In this document: piece after piece, positions 13,372 through 22,884 of the stretch
Layout: each line of letters begins with the position of its first letter
How positions within the stretch are numbered: the first letter of the stretch is position 1
Assembly: GCF_006539865.1 (NCBI RefSeq)
Contig: NZ_BJNV01000006.1
Coordinates: forward strand, 62,001 to 126,000
DNA: 64,000 nucleotides
Direction of reading: 5' to 3'
Source of the DNA: Zoogloea ramigera
GTDB lineage: Bacteria; Pseudomonadota; Gammaproteobacteria; Burkholderiales; Rhodocyclaceae
Made by a program: the position numbers and the translations under genes
Notes under the pieces: model-generated
The model's input: only the letters and a program-made list of their open reading frames with translations
Database searches by the model: none
Told to the model about the DNA's origin: nothing

Positions 13372-14616
13372 ATGACCTCCCACCCGACCCCATCCGCCTC
13401 CGCCTCGCCCGCCGCCTCGTTCTGGCTGCTGGTGCTCGCCGCCGCCAGCGTGTTGATGGTGACGATGGGCGTGCGGATGACCCTCGGGCTCTACGTGGCA
13501 CCCATCAACCAGGCCACCGGCCTCGGCATCGCCGGCATCAGCTTCGCGCTGGCCGTCTCCCAGATCATGTGGGGCGTGTCGCAGCCGCTTTTCGGCGCGG
13601 TGGCCGACCGCTATGGGCCGGGAGGCTCGCTGTTTGCCGGTGCCGCGATGATGGCCGTCGGCCTGGCGCTCACGCCCTTTGTCGACAGCCGGCTGGGGCT
13701 CACCCTGTGCCTCGGCGTGCTGGTGGCCGCGGGCGCCGGCGCCGGCAGCTTCTCGGTGCTGCTGGGGGCCGTCGCGGCGCGCCTGCCGGCCGACCGGCGG
13801 GCCTTTGCGTCGGGCTTCATCAACGCCGGCGGCTCCTTCGGGCAGTTCGTCTTCGCGCCGCTGTCGCAATGGCTGATCGCTGGTTTCGGTTGGGTCACGG
13901 CGCTGTTCGGCCTGGCGGCGGTCACGCTGCTGACGATTCCGCTGGCCTGGCCGCTGCGCCACAAGGCCGAGCACCCGGAAGGTGGCGCGGCGGTGAGCGG
14001 CGGCATGGGGGAGCAACTCCGCGTTGCTTTTGGCGATCGCAGCTACTGGTGCCTGCACGCGGGCTTCCTCACCTGCGGCTTTCACATCGCCTTTCTGGCC
14101 ACCCACCTGCCCGGTGCGGTGGACCTGTGCGGCCTGCCGGGCAGCGTGTCGGCCAACTCCCTGGCGCTGATCGGGCTGGCCAACATCGTCGGCGGCCTCG
14201 CCGCGGGCTGGGCCTGCCAGCGCTACCGCATGAAGTGGCTGCTGTTCGGGATGTACGCCTCGCGGGCGGTGATGGTGGGGCTCTACCTGGTGGCGCCCAA
14301 GACCGACCTGACCTTCTACCTGTTTGCCTTCGGCCTCGGCCTCACCTGGCTGGCCACGGTGCCGCCCACGGCGGGCCTGGTGGGCAAGCTGTTCGGGCTG
14401 CGCTACCTGGGCACCCTGTTCGGGCTCACGCTGCTGTCCCACCAGATCGGGGCGTTTTTTGGCGCCTGGCTGGGCGGCCTGGCGCTGGTCGAGTTCGGCA
14501 ACTACGACAGCATGTGGATCGCCGACATCGTGCTGGCCAGCCTGGCCGCATTGATCAACGTGCCGATCCGCGAGGCCTCGCCGGCTGCCACGGCCACCGC
14601 CTGCGCGGCGCGCTGA
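13372..14616 (+). CDS. MFS transporter
   Basis: 414 residues with twelve predicted membrane helices in two halves joined by a hydrophilic loop around residues 200-222. The loop between helices 2 and 3 has the MFS signature form GAVADRYGPGG (consensus G-x-x-x-D-R-x-G-x-R). The closest family resemblance is to the oxalate/formate antiporter-like or YbfB-like single-polypeptide MFS permeases, but the substrate cannot be read from the sequence. The start ATG at 13372 is 68 bases after the kinase stop. The gene converges on the ferric-reductase-like gene, with a hairpin between them. Confidence 0.85.
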   Translation: MTSHPTPSASASPAASFWLLVLAAASVLMVTMGVRMTLGLYVAPINQATGLGIAGISFALAVSQIMWGVSQPLFGAVADRYGPGGSLFAGAAMMAVGLALTPFVDSRLGLTLCLGVLVAAGAGAGSFSVLLGAVAARLPADRRAFASGFINAGGSFGQFVFAPLSQWLIAGFGWVTALFGLAAVTLLTIPLAWPLRHKAEHPEGGAAVSGGMGEQLRVAFGDRSYWCLHAGFLTCGFHIAFLATHLPGAVDLCGLPGSVSANSLALIGLANIVGGLAAGWACQRYRMKWLLFGMYASRAVMVGLYLVAPKTDLTFYLFAFGLGLTWLATVPPTAGLVGKLFGLRYLGTLFGLTLLSHQIGAFFGAWLGGLALVEFGNYDSMWIADIVLASLAALINVPIREASPAATATACAAR

Positions 14617-14652
14617 TCGCCCCCAGGGCCGGGCTCGGCCCAGCCAGGAGAT

Positions 14653-14687
14653 TCAAGGAAACTTGGGGCGGCCCTGCGTTTCCTTGA
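14653..14687. terminator. Bidirectional hairpin between convergent genes
   Basis: TCAAGGAAAC at 14653-14662 pairs perfectly with GTTTCCTTGA at 14678-14687 across a 15-base loop. The position between converging stop codons fits a two-way terminator, although no T tract follows. The loop contains the dispersed CTTGGGGCGGCCCTGCG motif. Confidence 0.5.
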
Positions 14688-14701
14688 GACAGGCACCGGC
14701 C

Positions 14702-16030
14702 TCAGCGCATGTCGAAGAGCTCCTGGTGGAAGTCTGCCGCCGGGAGGCCCTGGTCGGTGAACGCCTCCCGCAGCGCGCTGCCGAAGGCCGCCGGGCCGCA
14801 GAACCAGAAGTCCGCCGTCTTCCAGTCGGGCACCGCCGCGGCGATGCGCCGGGCGTCCAGCCGCCCGTCCCGCTGGCTGACCAGCACGTGCAGCGTCACG
14901 CCGGCGTCTTCGGCGCGCTGGCGCACCTTGTTGATGAACACCGCATCCGGCGCGCTGGTGGTGTAAAAAAGGTCTATCCGCTTGCCGTCGGGTGCCAAGG
15001 CCAGGGCCTGCATGCGGGCGATGAAGGGGGTGATGCCGATGCCGCCGGCCACCCAGATCTGGCGGTTCTTGTCACCCGCAAAGCCGAAGCGTCCGTAGGG
15101 GCCTTCCACCGTGACCGGCTGGCCCACCTGCAGCGTGCCCGGCAACTGCCCGGTGTAGTCGCCGAGGCCCTTGATCAGGAAGAACATCCGCCCGTCGCCC
15201 TGCCAGGCCGACGAAATGGTGAAGGGGTGGGCACCCTCGTGGCGGTCGAAGGTGACGAAGGCGAACTGGCCGGCGTCGTGGCCGGGCCAGTGGCCCTGCA
15301 GCTTGACTGCTACCTTCAGCACCCGGTTGTCCGGGTGGTGGACGAGCTCCTCTATTGTCCCCAGGGCCCGGCGCTGCGCGCCCACCTTGCGCAGTAGCGA
15401 CACCACCGCGGCGACGCTGCCGCCCGCCATCAGCAGCGCCATCACCGGCCCGACGGGCTGGCTCCAGTAGCCGAAGTTCATCAGCACCACCGAGTGGAAC
15501 ACCAGCAGCAGGTACACCACCGCCATCAGCCGGTGGGTCTGGAAGAAATGCTGGTACGGAAAGCGCTTGATCAGCGCGATGGCGATGAGGACGACCGCCG
15601 CGTAGAAGGCCCACTCGCCGATGCTCTCGGCCAGGTCGCGCTGCTCGCGGAGGAAACGGAAGATCTCCACCGTCTCCTCGGCCCGCGGGCCGCGCTTGGG
15701 CTTCTCGAGCCAGCCCCAGCCCACCGCCCATTTGGGCAGCTTGGCCCAGGCCCAGTGGACGATGGTGATCACCAGGCCGGTGATGCCCAGCCACTTGTGC
15801 AGCCGGTAGGTCTTGTCGAGGCCGCCCAGCCAGGGCTCGACGCGCACCGGGCGCAGGGCCAGCATCATGCCGACGCTCATCACGCCGATGCCGAGGATGC
15901 CGGTGTATTGCATCATCGTCTTGCGCAGCGTGAAGAAGGGCCAGTAGGTGCTGAGGATGGGCTCGGCCTGCAGCCACAAAAGGGTGATGCCGGCGATGAG
16001 GGCCGCCCAGGCGAGTCGGATGTTGCGCAT
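14702..16030 (-). CDS. Membrane ferric reductase-like flavoprotein (NAD(P)H/FAD)
   Basis: 442 residues. The N-terminal half (1-215) has about six membrane helices with two histidine pairs suited to haem binding (H78/H92 and H166/H179), as in ferric reductase-like transmembrane domains. The C-terminal half is a ferredoxin-NADP reductase module: HPFTISS (268-274) for FAD, EGPYGRFG (309-316), the nucleotide-binding GGIGITPF (329-336) and the late FCGP motif. It should move electrons from cytoplasmic NAD(P)H through FAD and haem across the inner membrane. It starts 24 bases after the PHA synthase gene and is the last gene of a six-gene minus-strand run, so co-expression with the efflux genes is likely. 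Confidence 0.82.
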   Translation of the reverse strand: MRNIRLAWAALIAGITLLWLQAEPILSTYWPFFTLRKTMMQYTGILGIGVMSVGMMLALRPVRVEPWLGGLDKTYRLHKWLGITGLVITIVHWAWAKLPKWAVGWGWLEKPKRGPRAEETVEIFRFLREQRDLAESIGEWAFYAAVVLIAIALIKRFPYQHFFQTHRLMAVVYLLLVFHSVVLMNFGYWSQPVGPVMALLMAGGSVAAVVSLLRKVGAQRRALGTIEELVHHPDNRVLKVAVKLQGHWPGHDAGQFAFVTFDRHEGAHPFTISSAWQGDGRMFFLIKGLGDYTGQLPGTLQVGQPVTVEGPYGRFGFAGDKNRQIWVAGGIGITPFIARMQALALAPDGKRIDLFYTTSAPDAVFINKVRQRAEDAGVTLHVLVSQRDGRLDARRIAAAVPDWKTADFWFCGPAAFGSALREAFTDQGLPAADFHQELFDMR

Positions 16031-16054
16031 GTTTTTCAGTTTGCCGCGGCGAGG

Positions 16055-17908
16055 TTATTTTTCGAGCACATAGGTGCCGGGTGCATCGCCCAGCGCCGGG
16101 TGGCTGGCGGTGCCCATGGGTGGCGGTGCCACCGGGGCGTCCGAGTGGGCCGCCAGCCAGGCCGACCAGTCCGGCCACCAGGAGCCCTCGTGGCGGGGGG
16201 CGAGGGCCAGCCATTCGTCCGGCGCGATGTAGTTCTCGCCGGCCGGCCGGTCGAGGACCTGGAAGTGGCGCCGGGGCTGGCCGGGCGGGGTGACGATGCC
16301 GGCGTTGTGCCCACCGCTGGTGAGCACGAAGCGCAACTCTACACTGGTGAGGTAGTGCAGCTTGTGCACCGAACGCCACGGCGCCACGTGGTCGGTGACG
16401 GTGCCGACGCAGTAGCTCGGGGTGTCCAGATCAGACAGCGACACCGGCCGGCCGCCCACCAGGTAGCGGCCCTCCGAGAGCGCGTCGTTGAGGAAGAGCT
16501 GGCGCAGGTACTGGCTGTGCATGCGGGCCGGCAGGCGCGTGGTGTCGGCGTTCCAGGCCATCAGGTCGTTCATCGGGGCGCGCTCGCCCATCAAGTATTC
16601 GCCCACCATCCGCGACCACAGCAGGTCGTAGGAGCGCAGCAGCTGGAAGGCGCCGGCCATCTGCCCGGCGCTGAGGTAGCCGGTCTCGGCCATCTGGGCT
16701 TCGAGCAGGCTGACCTCGCCCTCGTCGATGAAGAGGGCCAGCTCGCCGGGCTCGGTGAAGTCGGTCTGGGCGCAGAAGAGGGTCATCGAGGCGAGGCGAT
16801 CGTCACCGTCCCGGGCCATCGCGGCGTTGGCGATGGCCAGCAAGGTGCCGCCCAGGCAGTAGCCGGCGGCATGCACCTGGCGGCCCGGCACGATGGCATT
16901 GATGGCGTCGAGGGCGGCAAATAAGCCGAGCTGCAGGTAGTCGTCCATGCCCATCCCGGCCTCGTCGCTGCCCGGGTTCTTCCAGGAGATGCAGAACACC
17001 GTGAAGCCCTGGCCCACCAGGTAGCGCACCAGCGAGTTGTGGGGAGACAGGTCGAGGATGTAGTACTTCATGATCCACGCCGGGACGATCAGCACCGGCT
17101 CGGGGCGCACCTCGCCGGTGGTGGGGGCGTACTGGATCAGCTCCATCAGGCGGGTGCGCAGCACCACCCTGCCCGGCGTCACTGCCACGTCGCGGCCGAC
17201 GGCGAAGGCTTCGGCGCCGGCCGGCGGCTGGCCGGTGAGGAGGCGGGCCGCGTCGTCGGTGAGGTTGCCCAGGCCGTTCAGCAGGTTGAGGCCGGCGGCG
17301 CTTGCGGTGCGCTGCAGCACCACCGGGTTGGTGGCCAGGTAGTTGCCCGGCGAGAAGACGTCGAGCAGCTGGCGGGCGGCGAAGGAGACCACGTGTTCGT
17401 GGTGGGGCGAGACGCCGGCGATGCCGGTGGTGGCGGCCTGCCACCACTCCTCGGCGAGCAGGAAGGACTGGTGCATCACGTTGAAGGGCCAGCCCTGCCA
17501 GGCGGGGTCGGCGAAGCGTTTGTCCTGGGCCGGCGGCGCGATGCAGCGCAGGGCCGGGAAGCCGGGGCTCGCGAAGGCGACGCTGCCGGCGTATTCGGTG
17601 ATGCGGCGCAGGTGTTCCTGCGCCAGGCTGACGAGCTCGAGGCGCTTGCCCGGCGAGCCGGCCAGGTGGGCGGCCCAGTCGACGGTGGCGAGGAGCAGCG
17701 CCACTGGCGAGATCGACATCGTGGCGCGGGCCACCGCGGCGTGGAAGCGCATATCCAGCGGGTTGCGGCAGGGCGCCGCCGGCGCTGGCGGAGGCGGGTT
17801 GGGCAGTGCTGCGGGGGGCTTCGCGGCCGCTTGGGCGGCGGGGCGGGAGGGCTTGGGCTGCGTGGCTTTTGGGTTGGCCTTGCGGCGGGGCGGACGGGGG
17901 GTGTTCAT
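16055..17908 (-). CDS. phaC: Poly(3-hydroxyalkanoate) synthase, class I-like PhaC
   Basis: 617 residues from the ATG at 17908 (AAAGGA upstream). After an Ala/Pro/Lys-rich N terminus of about 50 residues comes a PhaC N-terminal domain (about 85-260), then the alpha/beta-hydrolase catalytic domain. The lipase-like box is GYCLGG with nucleophile C351; the acidic residue is in DHVAPW and the general base in SGGHNAG. The conserved WNADTTRLP and FCISWKNPG stretches are typical of polyester synthases that polymerise hydroxyacyl-CoA onto granules. No phaA, phaB, phaP or phaR gene is beside it. Instead it sits 20 bases downstream of an ABC exporter permease, which is unusual and suggests a specialised second PhaC. 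Confidence 0.88.
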   Translation of the reverse strand: MNTPRPPRRKANPKATQPKPSRPAAQAAAKPPAALPNPPPPAPAAPCRNPLDMRFHAAVARATMSISPVALLLATVDWAAHLAGSPGKRLELVSLAQEHLRRITEYAGSVAFASPGFPALRCIAPPAQDKRFADPAWQGWPFNVMHQSFLLAEEWWQAATTGIAGVSPHHEHVVSFAARQLLDVFSPGNYLATNPVVLQRTASAAGLNLLNGLGNLTDDAARLLTGQPPAGAEAFAVGRDVAVTPGRVVLRTRLMELIQYAPTTGEVRPEPVLIVPAWIMKYYILDLSPHNSLVRYLVGQGFTVFCISWKNPGSDEAGMGMDDYLQLGLFAALDAINAIVPGRQVHAAGYCLGGTLLAIANAAMARDGDDRLASMTLFCAQTDFTEPGELALFIDEGEVSLLEAQMAETGYLSAGQMAGAFQLLRSYDLLWSRMVGEYLMGERAPMNDLMAWNADTTRLPARMHSQYLRQLFLNDALSEGRYLVGGRPVSLSDLDTPSYCVGTVTDHVAPWRSVHKLHYLTSVELRFVLTSGGHNAGIVTPPGQPRRHFQVLDRPAGENYIAPDEWLALAPRHEGSWWPDWSAWLAAHSDAPVAPPPMGTASHPALGDAPGTYVLEK

Positions 17909-17928
17909 GGTTGATCCTTTGCTGGGGG

Positions 17929-19068
17929 TCAGGCCTGCATCGCGCTGATCGTCTTGCGCAGGCGCTGATGGGCGAGGGCGAAGAAGGCGCCCCCGATTGC
18001 CGCGACGATCAGGAACTGGGGCCACACCACCGCGACGCCGGCGTCCCGGAACAGCACCGCCTGGGCCAGGCTGACGTAATGGGTGGTGGGGGTGAAGGAC
18101 ATCAGCACGCGCACCAGCTCGGGCATGCTCTCCCGCGGGGTGAGGGCGCCGGACAGGATCTGCAGCGGCAGCAGCACCAGGATCGACATCAGCCCGAACT
18201 GGGGCATGTTGCGGGCGAGGGTGCCCATGAAGATGCCGATCGAGGCCGCAGCGAACAGATAGAGCAGGGTGGCGACGCCGAACAGCAGCACCGAGCCGGG
18301 CACGTCGACGGCCAGGAAGCCTTCGACCACCACCTTCAGCGACAGGCTCGAGGCCACCAGCACCACCACCGCCATCGACCACAGCTTGGAGAGCATGATC
18401 TCGAGGGGCGTCACCGGCATCACCAGCAGGTGCTCGATGGTGCCGTGCTCCCGCTCGCGGATCAGCGCGGCGCCGGTGAGCAAAATGCCGAGCTGGGTGA
18501 CGTTGTTGATCACCGCCGTCACCGCGGCAAACCACGCGGCGCTGAGGTTGGGGTTGAACAGGCTGCGCGGCACCAGCTCGACCGGCAGCGGTGCGGGCGC
18601 GCGGTAGCGCTGGGCGAAGTCACGGATTTCGTCATTGACGATGCTCTGGATGTAGCCGGTGCCGGTCTGGGCCTGGCTCTGGCGGGTGGCGTCCACGTTC
18701 AGCTGGATCGCCGGGCTGCGGCCGGCCAGCACGTCGCGCTGGAAGTTGGGCGGGATGTCGAGCACGAAGGTGTAGCGCCCGGCGTCCATGCCCTGGTCCA
18801 TCTCGGCGAGGCTGATCCGGGCCGGCGGGATGAACTGGGGGGGCTGCAGCGCGGCGATGATGCGCTCGGAGAGCTGGGAGCGGTCCTCGTCCACCACCGC
18901 CACGGCGGCGCGGTGCAGGCTCTCGGGCTTGGAGTGGGCGTCGGCATACACTGCCACGCTGAACATGAAGACGGTCAGGAACAGCATCGTCATGTCGCCG
19001 AGCAGGCTGTGGAACTCCTTGAGGCCCAGGTGCCAGGTGTTGTGGAGGAGGTTTTCGCGGGCTGCCAT
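17929..19068 (-). CDS. ABC-2 type exporter permease, YhhJ-like
   Basis: 379 residues from the ATG at 19068 (CGGAGA upstream). The layout is one N-terminal membrane helix (about 25-42), a periplasmic domain of roughly 130 residues, then five C-terminal helices from about 185 onward, as in YhhJ/YbhR-type ABC-2 permeases. The conserved REREHGTIEHLLVMPVTP cytoplasmic helix couples to the ATPase. It begins 11 bases after the RbbA-like gene and is the second permease half of the same exporter. Confidence 0.87.
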   Translation of the reverse strand: MAARENLLHNTWHLGLKEFHSLLGDMTMLFLTVFMFSVAVYADAHSKPESLHRAAVAVVDEDRSQLSERIIAALQPPQFIPPARISLAEMDQGMDAGRYTFVLDIPPNFQRDVLAGRSPAIQLNVDATRQSQAQTGTGYIQSIVNDEIRDFAQRYRAPAPLPVELVPRSLFNPNLSAAWFAAVTAVINNVTQLGILLTGAALIREREHGTIEHLLVMPVTPLEIMLSKLWSMAVVVLVASSLSLKVVVEGFLAVDVPGSVLLFGVATLLYLFAAASIGIFMGTLARNMPQFGLMSILVLLPLQILSGALTPRESMPELVRVLMSFTPTTHYVSLAQAVLFRDAGVAVVWPQFLIVAAIGGAFFALAHQRLRKTISAMQA

Positions 19069-19079
19069 GGCGGTCTCCG

Positions 19080-21800
19080 TCAGCGGCCCTGCTTGCGCAG
19101 AAGCAGCATCGACAGCAGCGTGAGCACCGGCACCGCGATCAGCAGCGGCACGAAGGCGCCGCCCAGGTCGGCAAAGTCGAGGGCCTTGTCGAAGGTGCCG
19201 CGGCTGATGGTGAGGAAGTGGGTGGTCGGGTAGGCGGCGCCCACCCACGCGCCGCCGCCTTCAAGGGATGACACCGGGTCGAGCATGCCCGAGAACTGGA
19301 TCGCCGGCAGCAGGGTGCCGATGGAGGTGCCGGCCATCGCGGCGATCTGGCTGTCTGTGACCGTCGACATCAATAGCCCCAGCCCGGTGGTGGCGGTGAC
19401 ATACACCAGCGCCCCGGCGCACAGCGTGAGCAGGCTGCCCTTGAAAGGCACCTGGAACAGAAAGATCGCCAGCAGGAAGAGCAGCGCAAAGTTGAACAGC
19501 GACAGCCCGATGTAGGGCAGCTGCTTGCCGAGCAGGAACTCCAGCTTGGTGACCGGCGTGGTGTAAACATTGAGGATGGAGCCGAGCTCTTTCTCGCGCA
19601 CCACGCCGAGGGCGGTGAGCATGGCCGGGATGAAGACCAGCAGCATCGGGATCACCGCCGGCACCATCGCCACCAGGCTCAGCATTTCGGGGTTGTAGCG
19701 GTAGCGCACCTCGATGGTGGCGAGGCCGGCGGGGTGGCTGCCGGTGGCCTGGGCGACCCCCTCGGTGAGCGTGCGGGTGTGCAGGCCGATCACGTAGCCG
19801 CGGGCGACTTCGGCGCGCATCGGCATCGCGCCGTCGAGCCACAGGCCGATCTCGGGGCGGGCGCCGCGGGCCAGGTCGCGGCCGAAGCCGGGCGGGATCT
19901 CGATCGCCATCGCGAGCTTGCCCGCGCGCATGCGGGCGTCGAGATCGGCGTGGCTTTGCAGCGGCGGCTGCTCGGAAAAATAGCGGGAGCCGGCGATCTC
20001 GAGGGTGTAGGCCTCGCTGGCGATGCTCTTGTCCAGGTCGAGCACCGCGTAGCTGAGGTTTTCCACGTCCATCCGGATGCCGTAGCCCATCACCAGCATC
20101 AGCAGCACCGTGCCGAGCAGGGCGAGGGTGAGGCGGAAGGGGTCGCGGCGCAGCTCGGTGGCCTCGCGGGCGCTGAAGCTGAGGAGCCGGGCCAGGCTGA
20201 AGCGGGCCGGGCGGGTGGGCGTGGCCGGCGTGGGGGCTTCGGGCTGGGGCGGGGGGTCGGCGGCGGCTTCGCTGCCGCTGGCTTCGCTCAGGCAGGCGAT
20301 GAAGGCGTCTTCGAGGCTGGTCGCGCCGCGGGCCGCCACCAGCGCGGCGGGGGCGTCGCTGGCCAGGATGCGGCCGGCGTGCATCAGCGAGATGCGGTCG
20401 CAGCGCTGGGCCTCGTTCATGAAGTGGGTGGTGATGAAGATCGTCACGCCGTCCTGGCGCGAGAGCTGGATGATGAGCTCCCAGAAGCGGTCGCGGGCCA
20501 CCGGGTCGACGCCCGAGGTGGGTTCGTCGAGGATCAGCACATCCGGCCGGTGGAGCACCGCCACGGCCAACTGCAGGCGCTGGCGGATGCCCAGGGGCAG
20601 CGCGTCGGGCAGGGCGTCCAGTACCGGGCCGAGGTCGAAGCGCTCGGCCAGCGCGGCGATGCGGGCGTCGCCCTCGGTCTGGTCGAGCCGGAACAGGCGG
20701 GCGTGGAGTTGCAGGTTGCGGCGCACCGAGAGCTCGCCGTACAGCGAGAAGCTCTGGGACATGTAGCCGACCCGCCGGCGGGTGTCGATGTTGGTGGCGT
20801 CGAGCACCTCGCCGAGCAGCCGGGCCTCGCCGCGGGTGGGCGGCAAGAGGCCGGTGAGCATCTTCATGGTGGTGGATTTGCCGCAGCCGTTGGAGCCGAG
20901 GAAGCCGAAGATCTCGCCGCGACGCACTTCGAGGTTCACATCGTCCACCGCGATGAAGTCGCCGAAGCGCATCTGCAGGCCGCGGGCCGAGATCACCACC
21001 TCGCCGGCCGTCAGCGGCGGGATCGTCAGCTTGCTGTGGCCGTCCCGCCGCTCGGGCGGCAGCAGCGCGAGGAAGGCATCTTCGAGGCTGCTGGCGCCGG
21101 TGCGGCTGCGCAGCTCGGCCGGCGTGCCCGTGGCCAGCACCCGGCCGCTGTCGACGGCCACCAGCCAGTCGTACTGCTCGGCCTCCTCCATGTAGGCGGT
21201 GGCGACCAGCACGCTCATGCCCGGGCGCTTGGCGCGGATGCGGGCGATGAGCTCCCAGAACTGGCGGCGGGACAATGGATCGACGCCGGTGGTGGGCTCG
21301 TCGAGGATCAAGAGGTCGGGGTCGTGGATGAGCGCGCAGCACAGGCCGAGCTTCTGCTTCATGCCGCCGGAGAGCTTGTGCGCTGGGCGGTCGGCGAACG
21401 CGGCCATGCCGGTGGCGGCCAGCAGCTCGGCGATGCGCCGCGCCCGCTCGGCGCGGCCCTGGCCGAACAGGCGGCCGAAGAAGTCGATGTTCTCGAACAC
21501 CGACAGGGTGGGGTAGAGGTTCTTGCCGAGGCCCTGGGGCATGTAGGCGATGCGCGGGCAGACGGCCTCCCGGTGGCGCGCCGCAGCCATGTCGCCGCCG
21601 AGCACCTCGACCCGCCCCTGCTGGATCTGCCGCGCCCCGGCGATGAGGCCGAGCCATGTCGATTTGCCCACCCCGTCGGGGCCGATGAAGCCCACCATGC
21701 GGCCGGCCGGGATCTCCAGATCGACCCCGTCGGCGGCCTGCACCGTGCCGTAGCGGTGGGTGAGGCCGGCGAGCCGGACGACGGGCGCCTCGCCATTCAT
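19080..21800 (-). CDS. Fused ATPase-ATPase-permease ABC exporter subunit, RbbA/YhiH-like
   Basis: 906 residues, matching the roughly 911 of E. coli RbbA. ABC domain 1 has Walker [10 protein letters not shown] (40-48), signature KLSGGMKQK (142-150) and Walker B LLILDEP. ABC domain 2 has Walker [10 protein letters not shown] (302-310) and Walker B VLILDEP, but a degenerate signature LPLGIRQR (401-408) where LSGGQ is expected, as is usual for the second half of these proteins. An ABC-2 permease domain follows from about 540 with a first helix, a periplasmic domain and five C-terminal helices. The gene order HlyD, fused ABC, permease is the E. coli yhiI-rbbA-yhhJ order. The ribosome-binding role proposed for RbbA is not supported by this context; drug or lipid export is more likely. 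Confidence 0.88.
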   Translation of the reverse strand: MNGEAPVVRLAGLTHRYGTVQAADGVDLEIPAGRMVGFIGPDGVGKSTWLGLIAGARQIQQGRVEVLGGDMAAARHREAVCPRIAYMPQGLGKNLYPTLSVFENIDFFGRLFGQGRAERARRIAELLAATGMAAFADRPAHKLSGGMKQKLGLCCALIHDPDLLILDEPTTGVDPLSRRQFWELIARIRAKRPGMSVLVATAYMEEAEQYDWLVAVDSGRVLATGTPAELRSRTGASSLEDAFLALLPPERRDGHSKLTIPPLTAGEVVISARGLQMRFGDFIAVDDVNLEVRRGEIFGFLGSNGCGKSTTMKMLTGLLPPTRGEARLLGEVLDATNIDTRRRVGYMSQSFSLYGELSVRRNLQLHARLFRLDQTEGDARIAALAERFDLGPVLDALPDALPLGIRQRLQLAVAVLHRPDVLILDEPTSGVDPVARDRFWELIIQLSRQDGVTIFITTHFMNEAQRCDRISLMHAGRILASDAPAALVAARGATSLEDAFIACLSEASGSEAAADPPPQPEAPTPATPTRPARFSLARLLSFSAREATELRRDPFRLTLALLGTVLLMLVMGYGIRMDVENLSYAVLDLDKSIASEAYTLEIAGSRYFSEQPPLQSHADLDARMRAGKLAMAIEIPPGFGRDLARGARPEIGLWLDGAMPMRAEVARGYVIGLHTRTLTEGVAQATGSHPAGLATIEVRYRYNPEMLSLVAMVPAVIPMLLVFIPAMLTALGVVREKELGSILNVYTTPVTKLEFLLGKQLPYIGLSLFNFALLFLLAIFLFQVPFKGSLLTLCAGALVYVTATTGLGLLMSTVTDSQIAAMAGTSIGTLLPAIQFSGMLDPVSSLEGGGAWVGAAYPTTHFLTISRGTFDKALDFADLGGAFVPLLIAVPVLTLLSMLLLRKQGR

Positions 21801-22867
21801 GGCAGCCGGACCTGCAGTTCATCCGGCCAGGGGCGCGCGGCGTCGAGGCGCAGATGGGCCATGCCGGGCAGGCCGGTCTTGACCTGCTCGGGGTATTTTT
21901 GCAGCAGCTCGGGGGCGATGCGCGCCTTCACGCGGAAGACCATCTTCTGGCGTTCGTTGCGGGTTTCGACGGTTTTCGGGGTGAACTGGGCGACGCTCGC
22001 CACGTACGACACCTGAGCCGGGATCACGAACTGGCGGGCGGCGTCGAGCACGATGCGCACCTCGCTGCCCAGCGCCACGCGGCCGGCAGCCATCTCGGGC
22101 AGGAAGAAGCTCATGTACACGTCGGAGATGTCCACCAGGCTCACCACCTTGCCGCCGCTGCCCACCACCTCGCCGGGCTGCACCACGCGGTACTGCACGC
22201 GGCCGCCGCGGGGGGCGCGCAGCACGCCGTCCTCGAGCTCGGTGGCGAGGCGCTCGACCACCGCCACGGCGGCGTCGATGCCGGCCTGGGCCTGGGCGAC
22301 CTGGGCCTCGGCGGCGCCGATGGCGGCCTTCGCGGCGGCGATCTGGGCCTGGGCGACGCTCACGCTGGCGCCGGCGTTGCGGGCGCGGGCGGCGTCCTCG
22401 TCGGCCTGCTGGGCCGAGGTGGCGCGGTCGGCCAGCAGGGCCCGGGAGCGGGCCTCGGTCTTGCGGGCCACGTCGAGCTCGCTCTTGCGCTGCACCAGCA
22501 GGGCTTCGGCCATCGCCGCGTCGGCCTTGCGCTGGGCGACCATTGCCAGCGCCGTCTGCTTTGCGCTCTTCGCGTTGGCCACCTGGGCGCGGGCCTGGGC
22601 CAGCTGGGCGTCGATGGCGCGGGTGTCCATGCGGGCAATCACCTGGCCGGCCTTCACGAAGTCGCCTTCGTTCACCAGGATCTCGGCGACCCGGCCGGCG
22701 AGCTTGGCGGCCACGTCCACCTCGACGGCCTCGATGCGGCCGTTGCCCGTCACGAAGCTGCCATCGTCGGCGGTCGGGCGGAGCTTCTGCCAGGCCAGGA
22801 GCGCTGCGATCAGGGCGGCGGCCAGCAGCGCGCTGCGGACGAGCCAGGTTCGGGTGTCGGGTTTCAT
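21797..22867 (-). CDS. HlyD-family periplasmic adaptor, YhiI/YbhG-like
   Basis: 356 residues from the ATG at 22867 (GGAAG upstream). There is an N-terminal membrane anchor (about 9-26), a lipoyl half-motif ([19 protein letters not shown]), a long alanine-rich coiled-coil hairpin (about 75-215) and a second lipoyl/beta-barrel part ([14 protein letters not shown], then [10 protein letters not shown]). The adaptor joins the inner-membrane exporter to the outer-membrane factor. Its stop overlaps the next start as ATGA, so translation is coupled to the RbbA-like gene. Confidence 0.88.
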   Translation of the reverse strand: MKPDTRTWLVRSALLAAALIAALLAWQKLRPTADDGSFVTGNGRIEAVEVDVAAKLAGRVAEILVNEGDFVKAGQVIARMDTRAIDAQLAQARAQVANAKSAKQTALAMVAQRKADAAMAEALLVQRKSELDVARKTEARSRALLADRATSAQQADEDAARARNAGASVSVAQAQIAAAKAAIGAAEAQVAQAQAGIDAAVAVVERLATELEDGVLRAPRGGRVQYRVVQPGEVVGSGGKVVSLVDISDVYMSFFLPEMAAGRVALGSEVRIVLDAARQFVIPAQVSYVASVAQFTPKTVETRNERQKMVFRVKARIAPELLQKYPEQVKTGLPGMAHLRLDAARPWPDELQVRLP

Positions 22868-22884
22868 CGTGCTTCCTTCGGGCT